From Chromatiales bacterium (GTDB lineage Bacteria; Pseudomonadota; Gammaproteobacteria; RBG-16-57-12): a stretch of DNA of 32,587 bases. Under the pieces are notes generated by a model. That model was given only the letters and a program-made list of their open reading frames with translations. It did not search any database and was not told where the DNA came from. Positions 22,769 through 32,585 of the stretch are shown one piece after another (the stretch's first letter is position 1; each line of letters opens with the position of its first letter). The DNA is taken from assembly GCA_026989455.1 (NCBI GenBank), contig JALSJH010000007.1, positions 1-32,587 on the forward strand, read 5' to 3'. Position numbers and translations under genes: made by a program.

Positions 22769-24112
22769 CTAATATGACCAGTTGAGTTGCGCGCTTAAGA
22801 TATTGACCGTGGCTTCATACTCACCACTCAGGGTGTGGTTAAGGTCTGGCACACTACTTTCGAAGCTATGATCTGAACCGCTATCTTCCACAAACAGGTG
22901 CGCATAGCCAACATCAACACTCAAGTGGTTATCAATCTGATAACCAAAACCAAGGGCAATCCAGAGGCGATCACTGCCTGGTATGCGAGGGGTGCGGTGG
23001 ATGTCATCGGGTATCGGGGTTTCATCGTAAGCGATGCCGCTGCGCAATAGTAACCCGCTGTTAAGCTGGTAGTTAAGGCCTACGGAATAACGGCTACTAT
23101 CTTGCCAGTTTTCAGTGGTCACCGAATCAGCTTGAGCTGATCCATACTTGATGCGCAGCTCTTTAAAACGGCTCCAGCGGGTATAGCTCCAGTCAAAAAG
23201 CAGGGTGACGCGGTCTATTTGATGGGTAAAGCTGAGTGAGGTGCTTTCGGGTAGCGTCACCGAACTGCTCAGATCCGTGTCGACAAAGCTCCCCCCGGCG
23301 GTTAGAAATGCCATGCTGCTGGGTACGGTAAAATCGGCCTTACCCTCAGCATTATGTGTGATTTTGGAGCGGTAGGAGAGACCAGCGCGGGTTTCAGGCT
23401 GAAGTTTGTAGAGCAGGCCAAAGTTATAGCCCCAGCTAAAGGCATCGGCTTCTAGCTCTACAAAACCATCCCGCTGTTGAGGGTGGTCAGCATCTTGTGC
23501 GGCACAAGTGGATGCGGGCATGGTGCCTAGGCAAATTGAGCCAAAATCAATGGCATTGCTCAGTTCGATACGAATATATTGGCCACTAATGCCTGCACCA
23601 AAAGAGAGTTTGTCACTCACTTTCCACGCCAGACTCGGATTAAAATTAACACTCATCACCTTTGATTGTACGGCATGGTAACGACCCACCCAGTCGTCAT
23701 CATAGGAGGTCTCCATACCGTATGGCACATTGATGCCAAAGCCAAACATCACCCCACCATCCAATCGTTTGCTGTAGTAAAGGTTAGGAATGATGCCGTC
23801 AACGCCCTGCCCACGGCTGTCACTCCCCAAAAGGGGGTCGCCACTCGCCGTGGTGGAGCCATTGTTGGTGAAATCCCCCCGAGGGCGCACCCAGTGAATC
23901 GCGCCGCTGATCTGTTCATCCCCCAGTTCGGTCATGCCGGCGGGGTTGAAGTAGATGGTAGAGCCATCTTCAGCAATTGCCGCTGCTCCGGCATAAGCGT
24001 TGCCCATACCGCTGGCAGAGTGCTCTATGAGGGCAAATCCAGCACCGTGAGCGGCCATGCTGGAAAGTAGCAATCCACTGAAGAGGGGCAGTGTAAGTAG
24101 CGATCGACTCAT
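22769..24112 (-). CDS. fadL: FadL/OmpP1/TodX-family outer membrane transporter
   Basis: 447 aa; signal peptide then GAGFALIEHSASGMGNAYAGAAAIAEDGSTIYFNPAGMTEL; terminal aromatic residue NWSY. Confidence 0.9.
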   Translation of the reverse strand: MSRSLLTLPLFSGLLLSSMAAHGAGFALIEHSASGMGNAYAGAAAIAEDGSTIYFNPAGMTELGDEQISGAIHWVRPRGDFTNNGSTTASGDPLLGSDSRGQGVDGIIPNLYYSKRLDGGVMFGFGINVPYGMETSYDDDWVGRYHAVQSKVMSVNFNPSLAWKVSDKLSFGAGISGQYIRIELSNAIDFGSICLGTMPASTCAAQDADHPQQRDGFVELEADAFSWGYNFGLLYKLQPETRAGLSYRSKITHNAEGKADFTVPSSMAFLTAGGSFVDTDLSSSVTLPESTSLSFTHQIDRVTLLFDWSYTRWSRFKELRIKYGSAQADSVTTENWQDSSRYSVGLNYQLNSGLLLRSGIAYDETPIPDDIHRTPRIPGSDRLWIALGFGYQIDNHLSVDVGYAHLFVEDSGSDHSFESSVPDLNHTLSGEYEATVNILSAQLNWSY

Positions 24113-24149
24113 ATTTTCTCCTTGCTTATAGCGGGTGGTTTGTGACTAT

Positions 24150-24273
24150 TCAGCGTGTTTATATTTTGCTTCAAATCGAGGTGTTTTCGCACGGAGAGAG
24201 GGGCCTATAGGGAGTAGGTAACCGATTGAGTACGAAAATAACGAAGAGTTGAAGCAAAATATAAACACGCTGA
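24150..24273. repeat. hairpin element with 25-bp perfect terminal inverted repeats
   Basis: TCAGCGTGTTTATATTTTGCTTCAA (24150-24174) and TTGAAGCAAAATATAAACACGCTGA (24249-24273). Confidence 0.9.
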
Positions 24274-24327
24274 GTAAGTCACGGTGGTTTTTGATTGCCT
24301 ACGGCCTCAATAGCAACATAAGCCATT

Positions 24328-26133
24328 TTAATGCCCTTGATAGAGTTGTTCAATCTGTTCGGAAAATAGTTTCATCACCTTTTTACGTTTCACTTTCAGT
24401 GTCGATGTCAGCAGATCATTTTCGATACTCCATGGCTCTAGGCTTAAATGCACCCGCCGAATTTGTGCATAACCCGGGAAGTTGGATAATCGCTCGTTGA
24501 GGCGAGCTAGACAGTGGCGGTGTAACTGCTTATCCGCCAGCACTGCTGGAGCTTTGGGGTCAATGCCTAGCTGGCCCGCAAGGTACTGCCATGCATCATG
24601 CTCTAGTACCAGCAGTGCGCTAAGATAGGGCTTACCTTCGCCAACCACCACTACTTGAGAGAAGAGCGGCTCCAGTGTGATCGCCCCTTCCATATTACCC
24701 GGCGGTACCTTTTCACCATTTGCCAGCACCAGAATCTCTTTGATGCGGCCGGTAAGGTAGAGATGTCCATCATCATCAACAGTGGCTTTGTCGCCGGTGC
24801 GTAGCCAGCCATCTTCGGTAAAGGTCTCTTTAGTGGCTTGCTCATCTCGCCAATAGCCCGCCATAACGCTGGGGCTGCGGGTTTGCAGCTCATCATTCTC
24901 ACCGATGCGAACCTCTACATCTGGCAGAACGCGCCCAATGCTGTCAGGAATATTGTCATCGGGGCGATTAACCGAGATAACCGGGCTGGATTCTGTTAGA
25001 CCATAACCTTGATAGAGCGGCGTGCCCAGACTGATAAAAAGCTGCGCAACTTCACTATTTAAAGGCGCACCACCACAAATGGCATAACGGAGCCGCCCTC
25101 CCAGCTTGGCCAATATTTTACTGGCCACCAATGATTGCAATAGGGGCCAAAGCAGTAGTTTTGGCGACCATTTTTTTCGTCCTTGGCGATACTCAAAATA
25201 GTCCCAGCCCACCTGTTTGGTAAGATTGAAAAGTGCGCGCGCCAAACGGCTTTTTTTCTCAACGCCGCTATTTATTTTTTGGTAAACACGCTCATAAATA
25301 CGCGGCACAGATATAATTACGGTGGGTTTGATCGCTATAAAATCATCTGCCAGCTGCTGATTAGAGCGTGAATAGACCACTTCAGCACCGGCCATCATCG
25401 GCAACAGATAACCGTCCGTGCGTTCAAGCATGTGTGAAAGTGGTAGGAAGGAGAGAAATCGGTCATCGGCGCTAATATCACCGCATGAGAGTGCCGCCCA
25501 TGCGTTATGAATAATATTTTGATGACTAAGCATCACCCCTTTAGGCCGCCCTGTGGTGCCAGAGGTGTAGACAATACTGGCCAGTGTATCGGCGGCGACA
25601 GGCGTGGTAATCAGCTCACCGCTACGGCCAAATAACCAACTGACCAGCGATTTCAGCCGGGTATCATCGGGGTTATCCTCTTCATTGATTCGCTGCACAC
25701 TGATGATGCGCTGTAGTGAGGGGAGTGGCTGTTTGATGGCCTGAAGTGGTGCCCAGTGGCGGCGGTCTTGTACCAGCAGCAATTTTGCCTCTGTCTGCTC
25801 CAGTATGTAGGCAACATTGTCGGGGCGATCATCTGCAAAAATAGGCACTGTGATTAATCCAAGCCCCAGCGCCGCCTGGTCAAACACGATCCAGTTACGG
25901 CAGTTTTTTAGCATAATCGCCACCCGGTCCCCCGGCTCCAGCCCCTCTGATTGAAGCGCTTCCTGCCAGTGACCCACTTCAATCGCCATTTGCTGCCAGC
26001 TGCTTGCTTGCCACGACTGGCTCGCCACATCATATTGCTGGTAGGCAATCTTTTCTGGGTTCATCTCCACCCGCAGACGAAAAACCTCTGAAATGGTGGG
26101 CGCATGATCGGGAGGGATCGTCATCGTTTCCAT
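24328..26133 (-). CDS. long-chain acyl-CoA synthetase (AMP-forming)
   Basis: 601 aa; YTSGTTGRPKGVMLSHQNI, YQGYGLTESSPVI, GWLRTGDKATVDDDGHLYLTGRIKEI. Confidence 0.92.
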   Translation of the reverse strand: METMTIPPDHAPTISEVFRLRVEMNPEKIAYQQYDVASQSWQASSWQQMAIEVGHWQEALQSEGLEPGDRVAIMLKNCRNWIVFDQAALGLGLITVPIFADDRPDNVAYILEQTEAKLLLVQDRRHWAPLQAIKQPLPSLQRIISVQRINEEDNPDDTRLKSLVSWLFGRSGELITTPVAADTLASIVYTSGTTGRPKGVMLSHQNIIHNAWAALSCGDISADDRFLSFLPLSHMLERTDGYLLPMMAGAEVVYSRSNQQLADDFIAIKPTVIISVPRIYERVYQKINSGVEKKSRLARALFNLTKQVGWDYFEYRQGRKKWSPKLLLWPLLQSLVASKILAKLGGRLRYAICGGAPLNSEVAQLFISLGTPLYQGYGLTESSPVISVNRPDDNIPDSIGRVLPDVEVRIGENDELQTRSPSVMAGYWRDEQATKETFTEDGWLRTGDKATVDDDGHLYLTGRIKEILVLANGEKVPPGNMEGAITLEPLFSQVVVVGEGKPYLSALLVLEHDAWQYLAGQLGIDPKAPAVLADKQLHRHCLARLNERLSNFPGYAQIRRVHLSLEPWSIENDLLTSTLKVKRKKVMKLFSEQIEQLYQGH

Positions 26134-26249
26134 AGGAAAACTCCAACAGTTGAGTTTGAACTTATCTGATAACTTCAGCCATTTTTATGACCCGGATATT
26201 TTATTTCCAGTGGTGATAGTCATAGTGACGACCCTTCACACCCCGAGTA

Positions 26250-26274
26250 CAGCGACCATATAACATGGTCGCTG
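26250..26274. other. stem-loop downstream of rhlB
   Basis: CAGCGACCAT-ATAAC-ATGGTCGCTG perfect 10-bp stem, no T tract on the rhlB strand. Confidence 0.65.
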
Positions 26275-26296
26275 CACTAGATTGCCATACGCCCAG

Positions 26297-27565
26297 TTAT
26301 GATCTTGAGCTGCTTCTATTTCGTGAGCGACCTGCCTGGCTACCCACTGGTTTGCGTGGAGGCCTGCGCTCTATTTTTATGGCCGGTTTTGGTGTGGCCA
26401 ATAGTTCAGCATCGATAGCGGTATAGGGGATTTTATGGCCAATAAATGCTTCGATATCTGGTTGATAAAAAGAGTAATTTTCGCACGCCATGCTGATGGC
26501 AACACCCGAAGCACCCGCACGGGCGGTTCGGCCAATACGGTGCACGTAATCTTCACAATCTTGGGGCAGGTCAAAGTTGATGACGTGAGTTATATTGGGA
26601 ATATGTAGCCCCCGTGCAGCCACATCCGTTGCCACCAAAATGGGCAACTCCCCAGCCGTGAATTGCGCTAGCAACTGTTGACGCTTTTTCTGTGGAACAT
26701 CCCCCGAAAGAATCGCCGCCTGATATCCATTGCCCAGCAAGTAAGCATAAATATTCTCTGTAACACGCTTGGTATTGCTGAAAATAATACACTGCGTAGG
26801 CTGGTAGCGTTTTAAAACACCTAATAGCAGAGGTATTTTTTCATCATTGGCAGGAAAGAAGATCATCTCCTCAACCTGCTTTGCGGTTATCTGCTCCACC
26901 TCAATTGCAACATGCTGTGGGTTATTCATATGTTCGTAAGCAAGCTCAGTTACACGCAGCGGCATAGTGGCCGAAAAGAGCATACTGAGCCGCTTTTCGG
27001 GGGGGGGGCAGCGGCGCAATAGAAAGCGTATATCCTTAATAAAACCGAGGTCAAACATTCGATCCGCCTCATCCAGCACCACCGCCTGTACCCTGCGCAG
27101 GTCAAATACATGCTGTTTGAAGTAGTCAATAGTGCGCCCGGGCGTACCAATTAGAATATCGACCCCGCTCTGTACCTGCTCTCGTTGGCTCTGATAACCA
27201 GTGCCGCCATAAATAGCGAGGCAGGTGATGTCGGCATGTTTGGCTAACGCAACGGCATCCTTATGAATCTGGATGACCAGTTCACGGGTTGGCGCAAGAA
27301 TCAAAACCCCGGGTTGATTCTTGCGCCGCGGGTCGCTCACAGGTGTTGTTAACAGCCGGTTCATCACCGACAGTAGAAAAGCTGCCGTTTTCCCGGTGCC
27401 CGTTTGTGCTTGCCCCATCACATCTTGGCCAGCCAAGGTGAGCGGCAAGGTAGCCGCCTGAATGGGTGTGCAATATTCAAAGCCTTGTTCTGCAGCCGCT
27501 CGTGTTAACGGCGCTGCTAAAGGCAATGAATTCAAGGGGGTATCGCTTAAGTGATTCTCGCTCAT
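26297..27565 (-). CDS. rhlB: DEAD-box RNA helicase, RhlB-like
   Basis: 422 aa; AQTGTGKTAAF, PTRELVIQI, VLDEADRMFDLGF, SAT, HRIGRTARAG; rhlB-trxA-rho synteny as in E. coli. Confidence 0.9.
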   Translation of the reverse strand: MSENHLSDTPLNSLPLAAPLTRAAAEQGFEYCTPIQAATLPLTLAGQDVMGQAQTGTGKTAAFLLSVMNRLLTTPVSDPRRKNQPGVLILAPTRELVIQIHKDAVALAKHADITCLAIYGGTGYQSQREQVQSGVDILIGTPGRTIDYFKQHVFDLRRVQAVVLDEADRMFDLGFIKDIRFLLRRCPPPEKRLSMLFSATMPLRVTELAYEHMNNPQHVAIEVEQITAKQVEEMIFFPANDEKIPLLLGVLKRYQPTQCIIFSNTKRVTENIYAYLLGNGYQAAILSGDVPQKKRQQLLAQFTAGELPILVATDVAARGLHIPNITHVINFDLPQDCEDYVHRIGRTARAGASGVAISMACENYSFYQPDIEAFIGHKIPYTAIDAELLATPKPAIKIERRPPRKPVGSQAGRSRNRSSSRS

Positions 27566-27637
27566 CGGATAAGAATAACAGAGTTCGATGAAATTGGGCT
27601 TGAAATAATGGCGATAATGGGCTTAGATGTTTACCTA

Positions 27638-27797
27638 GGGAAGCTCTGATTAAGTCTGGATGAATTTAGGCTGAGAGGAAATTGTTCTCATTTGTTCCGA
27701 AATGCGCAGTAATAGTCGCTCTATTGGTGCAATTTTCGGGATAAATGAGGGCGATTTCAACCAGCATAAAGCATTCATGACTTGATCAGAGCTTCCC
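27638..27797 (+). mobile_element. MITE-like hairpin element, full-length copy 3 (160 bp)
   Basis: GGGAAGCTCTGATTAAGTC...GACTTGATCAGAGCTTCCC, flanked by TA on both sides (27636-27637, 27798-27799). Confidence 0.92.
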
Positions 27798-27859
27798 TAA
27801 GTGGCGCGATTTAAAATGTGTCGTACAAGTACAAATTAAAAATAACGGGAGATCGCTAA

Positions 27860-28186
27860 GTGAGTGAACATATCGTTCATGTGACTGATGACAATTTTGA
27901 CGCTGAAGTAATTAACAGTGAAGGCCCTGTCCTGGTTGACTACTGGGCTGAGTGGTGCGGTCCCTGCAAGATGATTGCGCCCATTCTCGATGAAATTGCA
28001 GGCAGTTACGATGGTAAAATTAAAATTACCAAACTCAACATTGATGACAATCCAAACACTCCGCCTAAATACGGTATCCGTGGCATTCCCACCTTGATGA
28101 TATTCAAGGGTGGCAATGTTGAGGCAACAAAGGTTGGGGCGCTTTCCAAATCACAGTTGACCGCCTTTATCGACAGCAATATTTAA
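27860..28186 (+). CDS. trxA: thioredoxin 1
   Basis: 108 aa, GTG start; [22 protein letters not shown]. Confidence 0.97.
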   Translation: MSEHIVHVTDDNFDAEVINSEGPVLVDYWAEWCGPCKMIAPILDEIAGSYDGKIKITKLNIDDNPNTPPKYGIRGIPTLMIFKGGNVEATKVGALSKSQLTAFIDSNI

Positions 28187-28213
28187 GCGTAATGATTACC
28201 TGCGCATTCCATA

Positions 28214-28373
28214 GGGAAGCTCTGATCAAGTCATGAATGCTTTACGCTGGTTGAAATCGCCCTCATTTATCCCGAAAATTGCACCAATAGAGCGACTATT
28301 ACTGCGCATTTCGGAACAAATGAGAGCAATTTCCTCTCAGCCTAAATCTATCCAGACTTAATCAGAGATTCCA
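28214..28373 (-). mobile_element. MITE-like hairpin element, full-length copy 4 (160 bp), inverted relative to copy 3
   Basis: Reverse complement differs from copy 3 at only a handful of positions by eye; flanked by TA (28212-28213, 28374-28375). Confidence 0.92.
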
Positions 28374-28506
28374 TAGTGGTTTTACTGGACGCGCAGGTTT
28401 TATCGTGCTAGCTTAACCAAACTATTATAAATCTAGAAAACACCTTCCGCTATTCCCACTTGGTCATACCGGCCATCCCACATACAAGCATACTCCGCAG
28501 ACATAT

Positions 28507-29766
28507 ATGAATCTAACTGAACTAAAAAACACACCTGTCACAGAACTGGTTAAACTGGCTCAATCTATGGGCATCGACGGCACAGGACGTGCTCGAAAAC
28601 AGGAGCTGGTCTTTTCAATCCTCAAAGCGCACGCCAAAAATGGTGAAGATATCCACGGCGATGGAGCGCTGGAGATTTTACAGGATGGCTTCGGTTTCCT
28701 ACGCTCAGCCAACGGCTCTTATTTGGCAGGCCCTGATGATATCTACGTTTCACCCAGTCAGATTCGTCGTTTCAGTTTGCGAACAGGTGATACGGTTTCG
28801 GGTAAGATTCGTCCGCCGAAAGATGGGGAGCGCTACTTTGCACTCCTCAAGGTCAATCAAATTAACTTCGAGTCACCCGACGCGGCCAAAAACAAGGTGG
28901 TGTTTGAGAACCTGACCCCACTGCACGCTGAAGAGCGCCTCAAGTTGGAAGCGGGTAACGGCAGCACAGAAGACATTACCGCCCGGGTAATTGACCTCGC
29001 CTCACCGATTGGCAAAGGACAGCGCGGCCTGATTGTGTCACCACCCAAGTCGGGCAAAACTATGATGCTGCAAAACATCGCCCAATCTATTGCCCATAAC
29101 CACCCCGAGTGTTATTTGATTGTTCTGCTGATCGATGAGCGCCCCGAGGAGGTGACCGAGATGGAACGCTCGGTTCGCGGAGAGGTCATCTCCTCTACCT
29201 TTGATGAGCCTGCCACACGTCATGTACAAGTTGCTGAAATGGTCATCGAAAAAGCCAAGCGCCTAGTTGAACACAAAAAAGATGTTGTGATTCTGCTCGA
29301 CTCCATTACTCGCCTAGCGCGTGCTTATAACACCGTGATCCCTTCATCAGGCAAAGTGCTCACCGGTGGTGTGGATGCCAATGCGCTACACCGCCCCAAG
29401 CGCTTCTTTGGTGCGGCACGTAACATTGAAGAGGGTGGCTCACTTACCATCATTGCCACCGCACTGGTTGAGACCGGATCCCGCATGGATGATGTTATCT
29501 ATGAAGAGTTTAAAGGCACGGGCAATATGGAGGTGCACTTGAGTCGCACCATCGCCGAAAAACGTATCTATCCCGCGATTAACATTAATCGCTCAGGCAC
29601 CCGCCGGGAAGAGAAGCTTACCGATCCTGAAGAGTTACAGAAGATGTGGATACTGCGCAAGCTGCTCCACTCAATGGAAGAGGTTGCGGCCATGGAGTTT
29701 CTTATCGACAAGATGAAAGAGACTAAAAATAACGATGCCTTTTTTGACTCCATGAAGCGTCCATAA
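28507..29766 (+). CDS. rho: transcription termination factor Rho
   Basis: 419 aa; [50 protein letters not shown]. Confidence 0.98.
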   Translation: MNLTELKNTPVTELVKLAQSMGIDGTGRARKQELVFSILKAHAKNGEDIHGDGALEILQDGFGFLRSANGSYLAGPDDIYVSPSQIRRFSLRTGDTVSGKIRPPKDGERYFALLKVNQINFESPDAAKNKVVFENLTPLHAEERLKLEAGNGSTEDITARVIDLASPIGKGQRGLIVSPPKSGKTMMLQNIAQSIAHNHPECYLIVLLIDERPEEVTEMERSVRGEVISSTFDEPATRHVQVAEMVIEKAKRLVEHKKDVVILLDSITRLARAYNTVIPSSGKVLTGGVDANALHRPKRFFGAARNIEEGGSLTIIATALVETGSRMDDVIYEEFKGTGNMEVHLSRTIAEKRIYPAININRSGTRREEKLTDPEELQKMWILRKLLHSMEEVAAMEFLIDKMKETKNNDAFFDSMKRP

Positions 29767-29818
29767 CCGTCGCTTCTGCCAGCTTGTCACGGCCAGCCGT
29801 AGTTTTAACCCTCTTATT

Positions 29819-30463
29819 TTACTGGGCTGTGTTGTGGCACTTTTCACATACAAACAGAGAGAAGGCGACTCTGTCGTGGCAACGTCCGCAATACTCACCT
29901 TTCAATATCTTGCCCATTGTAATGGGATTGCCATTCTTAATTGGCTCAAAAATTTCGTTATGGCAATTATCGCAAGATAACCATTTTGTGTGTGCCAGGT
30001 GAGGGAATGTCACAAAAGGCATGCCGGCCGTTTGCTCCATCAATACATCCAGATCCAGTGACTCCATCACCTCGGTGCCATCAATATTGGCTCGCGGTGC
30101 AATCAGCCCGGCATTCAGCGCTTTTACCCAGTCGATTTCATGACGGCGGTTGGTTGGAAAATCAGCGAGCGCCTCTATTGGGTTTTGTAATATTCCAATG
30201 GAGTCATTATCAGCTGCGTAGATTCCACTCTCCACCAGTGGTTTTACCTTTTCAGGTGTGACAATTCGCAGTGACTTATTGAGCTGATTAGTGCTACTCG
30301 GCATATCGAGCTCTTTTCCCCCGGGCGCGGCATCTACGGCCACATCAATCACAGCGCCCCCTGTCGAATTGGCCAGCGCGAATCCCGTACTGCCAATATA
30401 ACCCAACAAACAGAGCAGGGTGCTCACTGTTACAGCCCGACTTAAAACTTTGCTTCTAATCAT
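29819..30463 (-). CDS. triheme c-type cytochrome (c7/c3-like)
   Basis: 214 aa, signal peptide; three CXXCH motifs CDNCH, CGRCH, CEKCH in a C-terminal domain with FPHLAHTKWLSCDNCH. Confidence 0.85.
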   Translation of the reverse strand: MIRSKVLSRAVTVSTLLCLLGYIGSTGFALANSTGGAVIDVAVDAAPGGKELDMPSSTNQLNKSLRIVTPEKVKPLVESGIYAADNDSIGILQNPIEALADFPTNRRHEIDWVKALNAGLIAPRANIDGTEVMESLDLDVLMEQTAGMPFVTFPHLAHTKWLSCDNCHNEIFEPIKNGNPITMGKILKGEYCGRCHDRVAFSLFVCEKCHNTAQ

Positions 30464-30590
30464 ACTGCCTCCCTATTCCTGTCAACTATCGGCAGCGCCC
30501 CTTGATTATCAAGTATTTGCACTATTATCCCAACGAGTGGCCGCTTCTGGGTGATATAATCGTTGTAAAATGACACACAATAGTGAAATT

Positions 30591-31481
30591 ATGGCTCATA
30601 TTCTAGGGGTAGGTATTGCCACCCTCGACATTATTAACTACCTTGACCAATACCCAGCAGAAGATAGCGAAGTCAGAGCGAGCGCACAAAAAATATCCCG
30701 GGGCGGCAACGTCAGCAACAGCCTTGCCATACTCCGCCAGCTAGGCGAGCAGTGTGATTGGTGCGGTGTGTTGGCTGATGACTCTGGCAGTCAGATTATT
30801 CGCCAAGCGTTAGCGCGTGATGAGATAGCGCTCTGCCATTGTCAGATAGAGAGTAGTGGCACCACCCCAACCTCATATATTATACTCAACAGGCTAAATG
30901 GCAGCCGCACTATTGTGCACTATCGTGACTTACCAGAACTCAGCTTTAACCACTTTGCTCAATGCGACTTAACGCGCTACCAGTGGGTGCATTTTGAAGG
31001 GCGTGCAATCGACCAAACCGTACAGATGCTTCAGCACCTAAAACAGCAGCAGCCGCAACTCCCCTGCTCATTGGAGATAGAGAAGCCGAGAGAGGGTATC
31101 GAGGCGCTCTTTCCTTACGCCGAGCTACTGCTCTTTTCACGCCACTATGCTGAAGCAAGTGGCCACAAAAGTGCCACATCGCTGTTGAAAGCCGTGCAGC
31201 CACTCGCACCCCGCGCACAACTGGTTTGTGCTTGGGGCGGTGATGGCGCTTATGCCATTGAACCAAAGGGTAAGGTATTCCATGCACCAGCCTTCGCACA
31301 ATCTCACATTATTGATAGCCTGGGAGCGGGTGACACCTTTAATGCAGGGATGATTCACAACTGCTTGGCAGGCCATTCGCTCGCCGTGGCGCTGCACAAC
31401 AGCAACCGCTTGGCAGGGCTCAAGTGCAGCCAGCAGGGTTATACTGGCCTAGCAGCGCGATACCAGCAACTGGATGGATAA
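30591..31481 (+). CDS. PfkB-family carbohydrate kinase (ribokinase/ketohexokinase-like)
   Basis: GVGIATLDIINYLDQYP, RGGNVSNSLAILRQLG, DSLGAGDTFNAGMIH. Confidence 0.85.
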   Translation: MAHILGVGIATLDIINYLDQYPAEDSEVRASAQKISRGGNVSNSLAILRQLGEQCDWCGVLADDSGSQIIRQALARDEIALCHCQIESSGTTPTSYIILNRLNGSRTIVHYRDLPELSFNHFAQCDLTRYQWVHFEGRAIDQTVQMLQHLKQQQPQLPCSLEIEKPREGIEALFPYAELLLFSRHYAEASGHKSATSLLKAVQPLAPRAQLVCAWGGDGAYAIEPKGKVFHAPAFAQSHIIDSLGAGDTFNAGMIHNCLAGHSLAVALHNSNRLAGLKCSQQGYTGLAARYQQLDG

Positions 31482-31493
31482 TTTTAGATTAAT

Positions 31494-32585
31494 ATGAACT
31501 CTTCAAATAATAAATTTGACTGCATTATCATTGGTGGTGGCCTTATTGGGTTACTAAGTGCTTACTTTATTGCCAAGCAGGGTCGCCGGGTTGCGATACT
31601 TGAGCAAGCTTCGCTGGGCCGTGAATCCTCCTGGGCGGGTGGCGGCATACTTTCACCACTCTACCCTTGGCGTTACCCCGACGCGGTCACTGAGCTTGTT
31701 AACTGGAGTCGTCAGCACTGGGGCGAGCTAATCACGCAACTACAGCATGAAAGTGACACAGATCCGCAACTCATCAACAGCGGCTTATTGATTCTTGACC
31801 AAGAGGAGCAAATAGAGGCGATCGAGTGGGCCAACCGTTTTAATGTTGCGCTACAAACGGTCAGTGCAGACCAGCTTAAAGTACTGGAGCCCAAGCTTGG
31901 GCCATCACCCAGCCAATCATTGTGGATGCCTGATGTTGGTCAGGTTCGCAACCCACGACTAATCAGCAGCCTCTATCAAGCGGCACTAAAAGTGGGCGTT
32001 ACGGTATTTGAAAATCACCCGGTCAATCAGTTCTTAATCGAACAAGATCAGGTAATTGGTGTCGCCAGCCAGCAAAACTTTTACGCCCCTCAAGTGGTTG
32101 TTGCTGCAGGCGCGTGGTCGAGTGAGCTGCTTAAAACCATTGACTACCCCCTTGAGGTGGTGCCGGTACGAGGGCAGATGATTCAATTCCAAACACCGCC
32201 CGGTCTTATTAAGCGCATCACCCTCTACCGTGGAAGATATATTATTCCGCGCCGTGATGGGCGAGTACTTGCGGGCAGCACCCTAGAGCACGCTGGCTTT
32301 GATAAGAGCACCAGCCAACAAGCAAAAGATGAGCTGGCCGCCGCTGCGATTGAAATTTCACCGGCATTAGCAGAGCATGAGGTGGTTCACCACTGGGCCG
32401 GGTTACGCCCAGGTAGCCCGGAGGGGGTTCCCACCATTGGCGAATTAAAAACCATTAAGGGTCTCTACATTAACAGTGGCCACTTTCGTAATGGTGTGGC
32501 CATCAGCCTGGCATCGTGTCGCCTATTATCTGATTTGGTTACCGAAGCATCACCCATTATCAATCCGAACGATTACGCGCCGTAA
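31494..32585 (+). CDS. thiO: glycine oxidase ThiO-like FAD-dependent oxidoreductase
   Basis: 363 aa; CIIIGGGLIGLLSAYFIAKQGRRVAILEQ, GRYIIPRRDGRVLAGSTLE, HWAGLRPGSPEGVPTIG. Confidence 0.88.
   Translation: MNSSNNKFDCIIIGGGLIGLLSAYFIAKQGRRVAILEQASLGRESSWAGGGILSPLYPWRYPDAVTELVNWSRQHWGELITQLQHESDTDPQLINSGLLILDQEEQIEAIEWANRFNVALQTVSADQLKVLEPKLGPSPSQSLWMPDVGQVRNPRLISSLYQAALKVGVTVFENHPVNQFLIEQDQVIGVASQQNFYAPQVVVAAGAWSSELLKTIDYPLEVVPVRGQMIQFQTPPGLIKRITLYRGRYIIPRRDGRVLAGSTLEHAGFDKSTSQQAKDELAAAAIEISPALAEHEVVHHWAGLRPGSPEGVPTIGELKTIKGLYINSGHFRNGVAISLASCRLLSDLVTEASPIINPNDYAP

Noticed and set aside
30504-30514. TTGATTATCAA, FNR-box-like palindrome upstream of the PfkB gene
   Set aside because: Half-site spacing is one base, not the four needed for an FNR/ANR site; likely chance.
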